NCBI GenBank assembly: GCA_963812945.1
Contig: CAWEXD010000013.1
Span: 1 to 17,452 of the forward strand
Source: DASRDR01 sp963812945 [NCBI: uncultured Candidatus Rokubacteria bacterium]
Lineage (GTDB): Bacteria; Methylomirabilota; Methylomirabilia; Rokubacteriales
Direction: 5' to 3'
Length of the DNA: 17,452 nucleotides
Made by a program: the position numbers and the translations under genes. How positions within the stretch are numbered: position 1 is the first letter of the stretch; the number at the start of each line of letters is the position of its first letter. Positions 1 through 6,712 of this stretch are shown here, in pieces. Below the pieces are notes generated by a model that saw nothing but the letters and a program-made list of their open reading frames with translations, was not told the DNA's origin and did no database searches.

Positions 1-10
1 TGAGCCCGCC

Positions 11-1324
11 GTGAGCATCGAGCTCCTGACCGTCCTCATGCTCGGGGCCACGATGGCGCTCCTGGCGATCGGCCTCCCCTTCGCGTTCACCACCGGGCTG
101 GTCGCCTGCCTGTTCGCCTGGACCCTCTTCGGGCCCGCGGCGCTGACGCTGATCCCGAGCCGGACGTACAGCTTCATGACCGAGTTCGTCCTGGCCTCGG
201 TGCCGATGTTCATCCTGATGGCGTCGATCCTGGAGCGCTCGGGGGTCGCCCAGGACCTCTTCAACGCCGTGCACGTCTGGGCCGGCGGCGTCGCGGGCGG
301 GGTCGGGGTCGCGACCATGCTCATGGCCGTCCTGATCGGCGCGACGATCGGCGTCATCGGCGGCGAGGTGACGCTGCTCGGGATCGTCGCCCTGCCGCAG
401 CTCTTCCGGCTGCGGTACGACCGGAAGCTCTCCATCGGCATGATCTGCGCGGGCGGGGCGCTCGGCTCGATGATCCCGCCGAGCATCATCCTGGTGTTCT
501 TCGGCCTGGCCGGGAACGTGTCGATCGGCGACCTCCTGCTCGCCTCGGTCGTACCCGGCCTCGTCCTCGCCGGCCTGTACTCGGCCTACATCCTGGCGGT
601 CTGCTGGCTCGACCCCCGGAAGGGGCCGGTCGCCGACGCGCGCGAGCGGGCGCTGCCCCTCCGCGAGAAGCTCCGGCTCATGAAAGGCATCGTTCTGCCG
701 CTCTTCATCGTGGTGGCGGTCATGGGGAGCATCTACGCGGGATTCGCCTCGGTGACGGAGTCGGCGGCCCTCGGCGTGCTGGGCGTCCTCATCGCGGTCT
801 GGCTGCGCGGCGAGTTCTCGGTGCGGATGCTGTGGGAGTCCCTGACCCAGACGATGGCCACGTGCGGGACGGTCCTGTGGCTGGTCTTCGGCGCCAACGC
901 CCTGATCGGGGTCTACAATCTGATGGGCGGCATCGGCTTCATGCAGAAGCTGATGAATGGCCTGGACCTGCCGCCGTTCGGCATGGTGATCGTCATCATG
1001 GTGATCTGGGTGATCCTCGGGAGCGCGCTCGAGTGGATCGCGATCATGCTGCTGACCTTGCCGATCTTCATGCCGATCATCAAGGGACTCGGGTACGACC
1101 CGGTCTGGTTCGGGATCCTGTTCAACATCAACATGCAGATCGCGTACCTCTCGCCGCCGTTCGGCGGGGCGTGCTTCTTCCTGAAGGGCGTGGCGCCGCC
1201 CGACGTGACGATGGAGGAGATCTTCGCCTCGTGCTGGCCGTGGATGGGGCTCCAGCTGGTCGGGCTCGCGCTCGTCATGGCGTTCCCGGAGCTGGCCCTC
1301 TGGCTGCCGCGGGTGGCGAGGTGA
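11..1324 (+). CDS. dctM: TRAP transporter large permease subunit (DctM family)
   Basis: This is the large membrane subunit of a tripartite ATP-independent periplasmic transporter, which drives uptake of an organic acid-like solute using an ion gradient together with a small DctQ subunit and a periplasmic binding protein. The 437-residue product is hydrophobic throughout, the usual length for DctM. It has the family stretch LASVPMFILMASILERSG (about 61-78), the GALGSMIPPSI motif (149-159) and a SPPFGG motif near the C-terminus. Around 110-124 it reads GATIGVIGGEVTLLG, where many family members have a Gly/Ser-rich GxSGSA-type sequence, so it may belong to a divergent subclass. The start is GTG; no earlier start is visible. 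A TGA at bases 1-3 could be the stop of the small-subunit gene, but this cannot be confirmed. The stop lies 23 bases before the PhyH gene, suggesting co-transcription. The substrate cannot be read from the sequence. dctM is a family-level symbol only. Confidence 0.93.
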   Translation: MSIELLTVLMLGATMALLAIGLPFAFTTGLVACLFAWTLFGPAALTLIPSRTYSFMTEFVLASVPMFILMASILERSGVAQDLFNAVHVWAGGVAGGVGVATMLMAVLIGATIGVIGGEVTLLGIVALPQLFRLRYDRKLSIGMICAGGALGSMIPPSIILVFFGLAGNVSIGDLLLASVVPGLVLAGLYSAYILAVCWLDPRKGPVADARERALPLREKLRLMKGIVLPLFIVVAVMGSIYAGFASVTESAALGVLGVLIAVWLRGEFSVRMLWESLTQTMATCGTVLWLVFGANALIGVYNLMGGIGFMQKLMNGLDLPPFGMVIVIMVIWVILGSALEWIAIMLLTLPIFMPIIKGLGYDPVWFGILFNINMQIAYLSPPFGGACFFLKGVAPPDVTMEEIFASCWPWMGLQLVGLALVMAFPELALWLPRVAR

Positions 1325-1335
1325 GACGAACCGCG

Positions 1336-1342
1336 AAGGAGG
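1336..1342 (+). promoter_or_regulatory. Ribosome binding site AAGGAGG of the PhyH gene
   Basis: AAGGAGG lies 5 bases before the ATG at 1348. It is a near-perfect Shine-Dalgarno sequence and fixes the start of the dioxygenase gene, even though the same frame stays open about 500 bases further upstream inside the permease gene. Confidence 0.85.
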
Positions 1343-1347
1343 ACGAC

Positions 1348-2193
1348 ATGGGCAAGCTTCTGACCGCCCCCGAGGTCGACCGCTACCGCCGGGACGGGAT
1401 CCTCTTCCCGATTCCGGTGCTCTCGCCCGCCGAGACGGCGCGCTTTCGGGCCGCCTTCGAGGAGCTGGCCGCCCACCTGGGCGGCCGGCCAGTGGCGCAA
1501 GCGCTGGGACACACCCAGGTGCACTTCCGCTGGGCGTACGAGCTGGCGACGCACCCGAGGATTCTCGACGCTGTCGAGGACATTCTGGGCCCGGACATCC
1601 TCGTGTGGACGGTGTCCATCTTCCCGAAGTACCCGCGCGATCCCGGCTTCATCTCGTGGCACCAGGACGGGACGTACTGGGGGCTGGACTCGACGGACGT
1701 CGTCACGGCGTGGGTCGCCCTCACCGACAGCGACATCGACAACGGCTGCATGCGGGTCGTGCCGGGCTCGCACCGGCGGCCGATCCTCCCGCACCGGGAT
1801 ACGTACGCGGCGGACAACCGCCTGAGCCGGGGCCAGGAGATCGAGGTCGACGTGGCCGACGACGACGCGGTGGACGTGATGCTCCGGGCCGGGGAGATGT
1901 CGCTCCATCACGTCAACATCATCCACGGCTCGAATCCCAACCCGTCGGACGGCTCGCGGATCGGCTTCGCGCCCCGGTACACGACGCCGCGGACCCGCCA
2001 GATCGACGGCGAGCCGCCCACCGCCCTCTTAGCGCGCGGCCGCGACGCCTACGGGCACTTCCGGCTCTTGCCGGAGCCGCCGGCCCTGAGCTTCGAGGAC
2101 GCCGTCGTCGCCCAGCAGGCGACCGCCGGACGCTTCCTCTCGGAAATCCGGAAGACCCGCGGGCACTATGCGGGGGACCGCGACCCGGGCTAG
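1348..2193 (+). CDS. Phytanoyl-CoA dioxygenase (PhyH) family Fe(II)/2-oxoglutarate oxygenase
   Basis: This 281-residue cytoplasmic protein belongs to the PhyH family of non-haem iron, 2-oxoglutarate-dependent hydroxylases. The iron facial triad is visible as H105-x-D107 in SWHQDGTYWG and the distal H193 in NIIHGSNPN. R204 in GSRIGF fits the residue that binds the 2-oxoglutarate carboxylate. The length is typical for bacterial PhyH proteins. ATG 1348 is chosen because a strong AAGGAGG precedes it and the product then begins in the usual style (LTAPEVDRYRRDGILFP). It follows the TRAP permease by 23 bases, so the enzyme probably hydroxylates the imported compound or a metabolite of it. Many family members act on small polar molecules rather than phytanoyl-CoA, so the family name should not be taken as the substrate. 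The catalytic type is secure; the substrate is unknown. Confidence 0.92.
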   Translation: MGKLLTAPEVDRYRRDGILFPIPVLSPAETARFRAAFEELAAHLGGRPVAQALGHTQVHFRWAYELATHPRILDAVEDILGPDILVWTVSIFPKYPRDPGFISWHQDGTYWGLDSTDVVTAWVALTDSDIDNGCMRVVPGSHRRPILPHRDTYAADNRLSRGQEIEVDVADDDAVDVMLRAGEMSLHHVNIIHGSNPNPSDGSRIGFAPRYTTPRTRQIDGEPPTALLARGRDAYGHFRLLPEPPALSFEDAVVAQQATAGRFLSEIRKTRGHYAGDRDPG

Positions 2194-2301
2194 ACGCCGG
2201 CCGGCGGCGGCAGTCCCCGGCAGGACCCTTGCGCTCGGCCCCTCGGATTCAGCCGGCCAATGGCGCGGCGTACGCGGAGCCCGGGCTCGACGCACAGCCG
2301 G

Positions 2302-2332
2302 GCCCTCGCCCGCCAGGCGCCGCAGCGAGGGC
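2302..2332. terminator. Possible bidirectional terminator hairpin between convergent genes
   Basis: In the 159-base space between the converging PhyH and SDR genes, GCCCTCGC (2302-2309) and GCGAGGGC (2325-2332) form a perfect 8-bp GC-rich stem with a 15-base loop. It lies about 20 bases beyond the SDR stop on the minus strand. There is no T-run on either strand, so it is at best a Rho-independent-like or 3'-end-stabilising structure. The same space holds a perfect 12-bp palindrome, GAGCCCGGGCTC (2277-2288). I see no gene in 2194-2352. Confidence 0.35.
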
Positions 2333-2352
2333 GCCCGCGCGTGCCTCTCCCG

Positions 2353-3114
2353 TCACATGCACGAGAAGCCGCCGTCGACGAAGATCGAGGCGCCGGTGAC
2401 GAAGTTCGAGGCGGAGCTGGCGAGGTAGACCGCGAGCCCGGCGAAGTCCTCGGGCACCCCCCAGCGCTTCATCGGACTCCGGGAGATGACCTTCTCGTGC
2501 ATGCCGGGCACCTCGTCCCGAGCCTTCCGCATGAACTCGGTGTCCGTGTAGCCCGGATGGAAGCAGTTCACCTGGACGTTGTCCTTCGCCCAGGCGGTCG
2601 CCAGGCACTTCGTGAGCTGCACCATCCCACCCTTGGCCGCGTTGTAGGGCGCGGCGTAGGGCGCGGCGAAGAGCGCGCCCAGCGACCCGGTGCTCATGAT
2701 CTTCCCGCCGCCGACCTTCTTGAACTCCGGGTAGGCGGCCCGGCTGCAGATGAAGATGCTGGTGAGATCCGTGTTGAGCACCTGGAACCACTCGTCGAGG
2801 GTAAAGTCCTCGGGCGGCTTCCGGATGTTGATGCCGGCGTTGTTCACGAGGATGTCGAGCCGGCCGAAGTGGTGCACGACGGTCGCCACCATCTCACGAG
2901 CGGAGTCCTCGCTCGTGACGTCCGCGGTCAGGCCGAGCGCCTGCGCGCCCGTGGCCTTCAGCGACTCGACGGCCGCTCGGGTCTTCGCCTCGTTGCGGGC
3001 AGCGATCGCCACCGCGGCGCCGGCGCCGGCGAGGCCCTTGGCGATGCCGAGCCCGATGCCACCGTTCCCGCCAGTCACGATGGCCACCTTCCCCGTGAGA
3101 TCGAACGGATTCAT
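2353..3114 (-). CDS. SDR family NAD(P)-dependent oxidoreductase
   Basis: A 253-residue classical short-chain dehydrogenase/reductase that interconverts an alcohol and a carbonyl in the cytoplasm. The cofactor loop TGGNGGIG is at 14-21, the structural NNAG at 91-94, the catalytic Ser at S144 and YxxxK at Y157/K161. The C-terminal VTGASIFVDGGF is typical of the family. Length and motifs show an intact enzyme. The ATG at 3114 overlaps the stop of the amidohydrolase gene (ATGA), so the two are translationally coupled and the longer open frame running upstream is not coding. It is the last gene of the ABC/amidohydrolase operon and probably handles a downstream alcohol or carbonyl of the same pathway. 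The name 3-oxoacyl-ACP reductase is often given to such proteins by similarity alone, but here the context argues for catabolism. Substrate unknown. Confidence 0.93.
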   Translation of the reverse strand: MNPFDLTGKVAIVTGGNGGIGLGIAKGLAGAGAAVAIAARNEAKTRAAVESLKATGAQALGLTADVTSEDSAREMVATVVHHFGRLDILVNNAGINIRKPPEDFTLDEWFQVLNTDLTSIFICSRAAYPEFKKVGGGKIMSTGSLGALFAAPYAAPYNAAKGGMVQLTKCLATAWAKDNVQVNCFHPGYTDTEFMRKARDEVPGMHEKVISRSPMKRWGVPEDFAGLAVYLASSASNFVTGASIFVDGGFSCM

Positions 3115-4223
3115 TGACGCGCTCCCTTCAGGCTCACGCCGAGCAGCTCGGCCACGTTCTCGCCCAGGATCCGGTCCTTGTCGCGCGAGGACAGCCCGGA
3201 GCAGTGCCGGCGGAGGTAGTCGACCACCTGCCGGTAGGTGCAGAAGCGCTCCACGTTCGGCATGTCCGAGCCCCAGATGAGCCGCTCCGCGCCGTAGCGC
3301 GCCCGCAAGGCTTCGATGAGGCGCTGAGCCTCGGCATAGGGGTACTCCCAGACGCCACCCCAGCTGATGGGGTAGCACACCTCCAGCCACACGGTGTCGC
3401 GTCCGTACACCCTGGCGGCGACCTCCGGGAACTCCCAGCGACCCTCCGGGGCGAAGTACTGGACCGGCGGGCCCAGCACGATCAGCCAGCGAATCCGGGG
3501 GAACCGGTCCTGCAGCCCGCCGAGCCGGCGCAGCACCTCCAGGCAGCTGGCCCGGTCGTATTTCGGGATGGCCGCCGCCTCGAAGAACACCGGTACCCCG
3601 GCACTCTCGATCCGCTCCCAGAAGCGATCGAACCGCGCGTCGTCGAACCACCAGCGGAAGCCGTAGCGGCTGTAGCCGTCCAGCTGATAGTAGAGGCCCC
3701 GAAGCCCAAGCGGCCCGAGGGCGCGCTCGACCTCGCCGGTCCAGTAGGGGGTGTCGGCCATGGGCTCGTCGACGTGGAATAGACCCGTGAAGCGATCCGG
3801 AAACGCGCGCTGGGCCATCGCGTTGTAGTCGTTCATGTACCCGTAGGTGAACCCCGCCTGGAGCACGCAGTGGTCGACGCCCGCGGCGGTCATCTGGGCC
3901 ACCATGAACTCGGGCGTCGACTCGATCTCCCGCATCGCGACGGGCATGTACTGCACGTAGTGGTCTTCCCCGTCTACGGTGAACTCGAGCCGCCCGTAGA
4001 GTCCCACGCGGAAGTTCACGTCGTCGCGGAGCCCGGCCCAGCCGTCGTCACCCTCGCGGAACAGGAGCTGCCCGCTGGCCAGGGCGCCGTCCCGCGCGCG
4101 GTACACGCGGGCGGCCGGGCGCGTGAGGTTCTTCTGGATGTACCGCAGGTGCACCTGCCGGTCGGCCATGCCGCAGTGGCCGAACCAGTTCTGGAACACG
4201 TGGGCGTGCGAGTCGACGATCAT
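3111..4223 (-). CDS. Amidohydrolase-2 (ACMSD-like) family protein with missing internal histidines
   Basis: A 370-residue TIM-barrel protein of the Amidohydro_2 family, whose members hydrolyse or decarboxylate small, often cyclic acids. It opens with DSHAHVF, giving the metal-binding H6-x-H8, and has WGSDMPN with the catalytic D320 near the end, followed by the usual ENVAELLG tail. The two His residues expected after strands 5 and 6 are not seen: the first position reads PVFFEA (E215) and the second reads LIVLGPPV (around 247-254). The active site may therefore be modified. ATG 4223 is chosen because the conserved N-terminus begins there; GGAGG lies upstream at a long spacing of about 12 bases. 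Its stop overlaps the SDR start by ATGA. It is separated from the binding-protein gene by 119 bases that hold a strong hairpin. Family assignment is firm; reaction and substrate are unknown. Confidence 0.88.
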   Translation of the reverse strand: MIVDSHAHVFQNWFGHCGMADRQVHLRYIQKNLTRPAARVYRARDGALASGQLLFREGDDGWAGLRDDVNFRVGLYGRLEFTVDGEDHYVQYMPVAMREIESTPEFMVAQMTAAGVDHCVLQAGFTYGYMNDYNAMAQRAFPDRFTGLFHVDEPMADTPYWTGEVERALGPLGLRGLYYQLDGYSRYGFRWWFDDARFDRFWERIESAGVPVFFEAAAIPKYDRASCLEVLRRLGGLQDRFPRIRWLIVLGPPVQYFAPEGRWEFPEVAARVYGRDTVWLEVCYPISWGGVWEYPYAEAQRLIEALRARYGAERLIWGSDMPNVERFCTYRQVVDYLRRHCSGLSSRDKDRILGENVAELLGVSLKGARQ

Positions 4224-4292
4224 GGTCCCGGCCGTCCTCCGTCGCGCAAGCCCGTCCCTGCTCCCAGGATTCAGGCGGGAGCGCGGGCCGGG

Positions 4293-4333
4293 GGACTGAC
4301 CACGCCGGGCGTCAGGCCCAGCGTGGCCAGTCC
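4293..4333 (-). terminator. Long hairpin downstream of the binding-protein gene (attenuator or mRNA 3' stabiliser)
   Basis: Bases 4293-4305 and 4321-4333 form a 13-bp stem with one G-U type pair (GGACTGACCACGC with GCGTGGCCAGTCC on the plus strand). Past one mismatch, the inner GGGC/GCCC (4307-4310 and 4316-4319) extends it with a 5-base loop. On the minus transcript it begins about 9 bases after the binding-protein stop. No U-run follows, so full termination is unlikely. Such structures are known after binding-protein genes in importer operons, where they keep that mRNA segment abundant while lowering the expression of following genes. Confidence 0.6.
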
Positions 4334-4342
4334 GGAGCGTTG

Positions 4343-5215
4343 CTACGCGAGCATCTTCTGGACGTACTTGTCGTACAGCTCCTGCATCGCGCCGCTCGTC
4401 AGCAAGTGCTCGCCCCAGAAGTCCAGGAAGTCCTTCCACTCCGGGTCGCCGTAGCGGATGGCCCACGTATTGGGAGTCATGCCGATCGGCTTGTCAGGGT
4501 TGATGACGTGCGCCCACGAATTGCGCTTGGCGTACAGGAGGGCGTCCAGGTCGCCGGCGGCGAAGAGCTGGGCGCGCTTGGTCCGAACGGGCTCCAGCGC
4601 CACGGCGATCTGTCCGGTCGAGGCCAGAATCTGGGCCTTCGGGAAGGTCTTCTTGACCCAGTCCTCTTCCGAGGTGCCTCCGATCAGCGAGAACGTGACG
4701 TCCGCCCGGTTGAAGTCGTCCGGGCCCCTGAACCGCTCCGCCCACTCCTTGTGCGTCACGACGAGACGCCCCTTGCGCCACATGGGACCGACGAAGCTCG
4801 CAACCAGCGCCCGGGGCGTCGTGTAGAACAGCGACGAGCCGAAGATGTCGAAGTCGCCCTTCCGGAGGCCAACGGTCGAGTTCGCCCAGGACACTTCCTG
4901 ATACTGCGGCTTCACCTCCAGCTCCTTGGCCAGCCGCTCGCAGACCTCCCAGTAGATCCCGTCGAGCTGGCCCGTCTTGGCGTCCTTCTGGAACCACGGC
5001 AGGGTCTGCGAGTACCCGACCCGGAGCACTCCCTGCTTCCTCACCTTCGCGAGCATGGAGTCCTCGCGGATGCCTGCCTCCAGGAGCTGGGCGAAGGCCG
5101 TCCGCGGCGTGGCTGCTGCCGACACGACCCCGCCCGCCGCCGCCAGGCCCGCCATCCCCATGGCCGACTTGATGAGCGTGCGCTTGCTGTCGCTGAACGC
5201 CTTCGATCTCGACAT
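4343..5215 (-). CDS. ABC transporter substrate-binding protein, family 3 (polar amino-acid type)
   Basis: A 290-residue periplasmic solute-binding protein feeding the two permeases and ATPase upstream in the operon. Residues 1-42 form a signal peptide. SKRTLIK (10-16) resembles a twin-arginine motif with Lys-Arg in place of Arg-Arg. It is followed by a hydrophobic Ala/Gly segment and a cleavage site after AFA (about 42). The mature part has the family-3 signature GQLDGIYWEVCERLAKEL (82-99) and TTPRALVASFVGP, where R135 aligns with the carboxylate-binding Arg. The Asp that normally binds the alpha-amino group is replaced: DALLYAK (224-230) has A229 where GlnH-like proteins have Asp. The ligand may therefore lack an alpha-amino group. 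ATG 5215 has GGGAGG (5221-5226) five bases upstream. The gene is 93 bases from the preceding permease gene and is followed by a long hairpin. Confidence 0.92.
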   Translation of the reverse strand: MSRSKAFSDSKRTLIKSAMGMAGLAAAGGVVSAAATPRTAFAQLLEAGIREDSMLAKVRKQGVLRVGYSQTLPWFQKDAKTGQLDGIYWEVCERLAKELEVKPQYQEVSWANSTVGLRKGDFDIFGSSLFYTTPRALVASFVGPMWRKGRLVVTHKEWAERFRGPDDFNRADVTFSLIGGTSEEDWVKKTFPKAQILASTGQIAVALEPVRTKRAQLFAAGDLDALLYAKRNSWAHVINPDKPIGMTPNTWAIRYGDPEWKDFLDFWGEHLLTSGAMQELYDKYVQKMLA

Positions 5216-5260
5216 GGCGACCTCCCGTGGTTGCTGGGTTTCGACCGATGTCCGTCGGAC

Positions 5261-5278
5261 CCCCGGTGCGCACTGGGG
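5261..5278 (-). other. Small hairpin between permease and binding-protein genes
   Basis: CCCCGGT (5261-5267) pairs with ACTGGGG (5272-5278), with one G-T pair, around the loop GCGC. It sits in the 93-base gap between permease and binding-protein genes and could be an RNA-processing or stability element that lets the binding protein be made at a higher level than the membrane subunits. This is weak evidence from base pairing only. Confidence 0.25.
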
Positions 5279-5308
5279 ACGGCCCGCGGACAGCCGGCCG
5301 GCGTGGCG

Positions 5309-5968
5309 CTATCCGAAGCGCGCACGCAGCCGGTCCGTGTAGAGCTTGATCAGGCTCGAGCAGGCGAACACCATCAGGATGTAGAGCAGCGCCGTTACGC
5401 TCAGGATCTCGATCGGCTCCAGCCAGATCCGGGTCAGTCGCAGCGCGTGATACATGAGGTCGGGCACCGCGATGACCGAGACGAGCGTCGACGACTTCAC
5501 CACCACCAGGAACTGGTTCATGATCGCCGGCGACATGACGAGCAGGACCTGGGGCAGGATCACGCGGCGCATCGTGAGGAAGGGCGACATCCCGAGCGAG
5601 TAGGCGCTCTCCCGCTGCCCTCGGTCCATCCCTTGGATCCCCGCGCGAAAGGTCTCCGCCAGATACCCGCTGGACTGGAGCGCCAGGGCCGTGCACCCCG
5701 CTCCGACGAACGTCCGCGGCCAGCCCACCACGTCCGGCCACACGTAGGCAACCCACAGGAGCTGGACGAGGATCGGGGTGTTGCGGCAGAACTGGATGTA
5801 CACCTCGGCCAGGTAGCGCGCCGGCCGCACGTAGAGTCTCAGGATCGCCGCGACGAAGCCGAGCACGAGCGCCAGCAGGAAAGCCAGCACCGAGACCTGC
5901 ACCGTGACCCAGAGCCCGCCGAGGAGCGCGTCCAGGTTGTTCAGGACGACCCGCCGGAAGACGTCCAT
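5309..5968 (-). CDS. Amino acid-type ABC transporter permease (second)
   Basis: A 219-residue inner-membrane permease of the polar amino-acid uptake type (BPD_transp_1 fold). It carries the family motif FCRNTPILVQLLW (about 60-72) and the cytoplasmic EAA loop GMDRGQRESAYSLGMSP to ILPQ (113-140), which docks on the ATPase. Several hydrophobic segments cover the rest, for example 20-45 and 185-208. ATG 5968 is preferred because GAGG (5975-5978) lies 6 bases upstream. An alternative GTG at 5983 would overlap the preceding permease stop as GTGA and add five residues. It shares the sequence IAVPDLMY with the other permease in the operon, so the pair are paralogues that probably form a heterodimer. 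Confidence 0.93.
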   Translation of the reverse strand: MDVFRRVVLNNLDALLGGLWVTVQVSVLAFLLALVLGFVAAILRLYVRPARYLAEVYIQFCRNTPILVQLLWVAYVWPDVVGWPRTFVGAGCTALALQSSGYLAETFRAGIQGMDRGQRESAYSLGMSPFLTMRRVILPQVLLVMSPAIMNQFLVVVKSSTLVSVIAVPDLMYHALRLTRIWLEPIEILSVTALLYILMVFACSSLIKLYTDRLRARFG

Positions 5969-5979
5969 TGCGCGCCTCG

Positions 5980-6684
5980 TCACGCCCACCCGCGGGTGCG
6001 CCAGCGCTCGGTGAGCAGCTGCGCCGCGGTGGACAGGGCGAAGATGATGCCGAAGAACACGAACGCGGCACTGGAGTACAGCGGCAGCGGCCGCATCTCG
6101 TACTGCACGATGTTCACGACCTGGTACATGAGGTCCGGCACGGCGATCAGCGAGACGATGGACGTCGCCTTGAACAGCGACACGCAGTTGTTCAGCGCTT
6201 CGGGGAGCACGCGCCGGAGCGCCTGCGGCAGCACGATGCGCCGCAGGAGGAGCCCGCGACCCATGCCCACGGCGCGGCCGGCATCGAGCTGCCCCCTGCC
6301 GATGGACTGGATGCCGGCGCGGAACGTCTCCGCGAAGTAGCCGCTGTAGCAGATGCCGAGCGCCAGGACCGCGGACAGGGCGGGCGGGAAGTTGATGCGG
6401 GTCACCAGCAGGCGCGTGAGGATCAGCGGCAGCACGAAGTGCACCCAGGTGAGGAACACGTACTCCGGCGTGTTGCGAAACAGCTCGACGTAGAACGTCC
6501 CCGCCCCGCGCGCCGCGCGGTATCGGCTCAACCGGCACAGGCAGACGACGAAGCCCGAGGCGGCCGCCAGCAACACCGCACCGCCGAAGACGAGAAAGTT
6601 GACCAGAAGCCCGGAGAGCAGGACGCTCCGGTACTCCCACGCGTACGAGAGGTCGAACACCTGCCGCAAGCTCTCGAAGTCCAC
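5980..6684 (-). CDS. Amino acid-type ABC transporter permease (first)
   Basis: A 234-residue inner-membrane permease, paralogous to the one that follows it. It shows FRNTPEYVFLTW (69-80), the EAA loop IGRGQLDAGRAVGMGRG to VLPQ (128-154) and the shared IAVPDLMY (180-187), with hydrophobic segments near 25-48, 78-95, 105-118 and 203-220. The start is GTG, 28 bases after the ATPase stop; no earlier in-frame start fits. Its stop lies just before or within the start region of the next permease gene, which indicates translational coupling. Together with the second permease it should form the membrane channel of the importer. Confidence 0.92.
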   Translation of the reverse strand: MDFESLRQVFDLSYAWEYRSVLLSGLLVNFLVFGGAVLLAAASGFVVCLCRLSRYRAARGAGTFYVELFRNTPEYVFLTWVHFVLPLILTRLLVTRINFPPALSAVLALGICYSGYFAETFRAGIQSIGRGQLDAGRAVGMGRGLLLRRIVLPQALRRVLPEALNNCVSLFKATSIVSLIAVPDLMYQVVNIVQYEMRPLPLYSSAAFVFFGIIFALSTAAQLLTERWRTRGWA

Positions 6685-6712
6685 GCGGGTCGCCGCCTTC
6701 CGCCCCTGGCGC

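Noticed and set aside
913-1926. Long minus-strand open frame across the TRAP permease and PhyH genes
   Set aside because: No motif; it crosses two well-supported plus-strand genes and is an antisense shadow.
2195-2206. CGCCGGCCGGCG palindrome after the PhyH stop
   Set aside because: It is symmetrical but leaves almost no loop, and such strings are common by chance in sequence this GC-rich.
3115-3651. Upstream extension of the SDR frame
   Set aside because: It lies inside the amidohydrolase gene in another frame, and the SDR fold begins right at ATG 3114, which overlaps the amidohydrolase stop.
4224-4466. Upstream extension of the amidohydrolase frame
   Set aside because: It runs across the end of the binding-protein gene and the hairpin, has no recognisable sequence, and the family N-terminus starts at ATG 4223.
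4340-6340. Very long plus-strand open frame opposite the ABC importer genes (666 codons), and a similar one running from 6599 into the VOC gene
   Set aside because: The translation is rich in Arg, Gly, Pro, His and Glu without any domain, as expected for the antisense of GC-rich genes. The minus-strand genes carry clear family motifs. Only the part from 7832 of the second frame is real.
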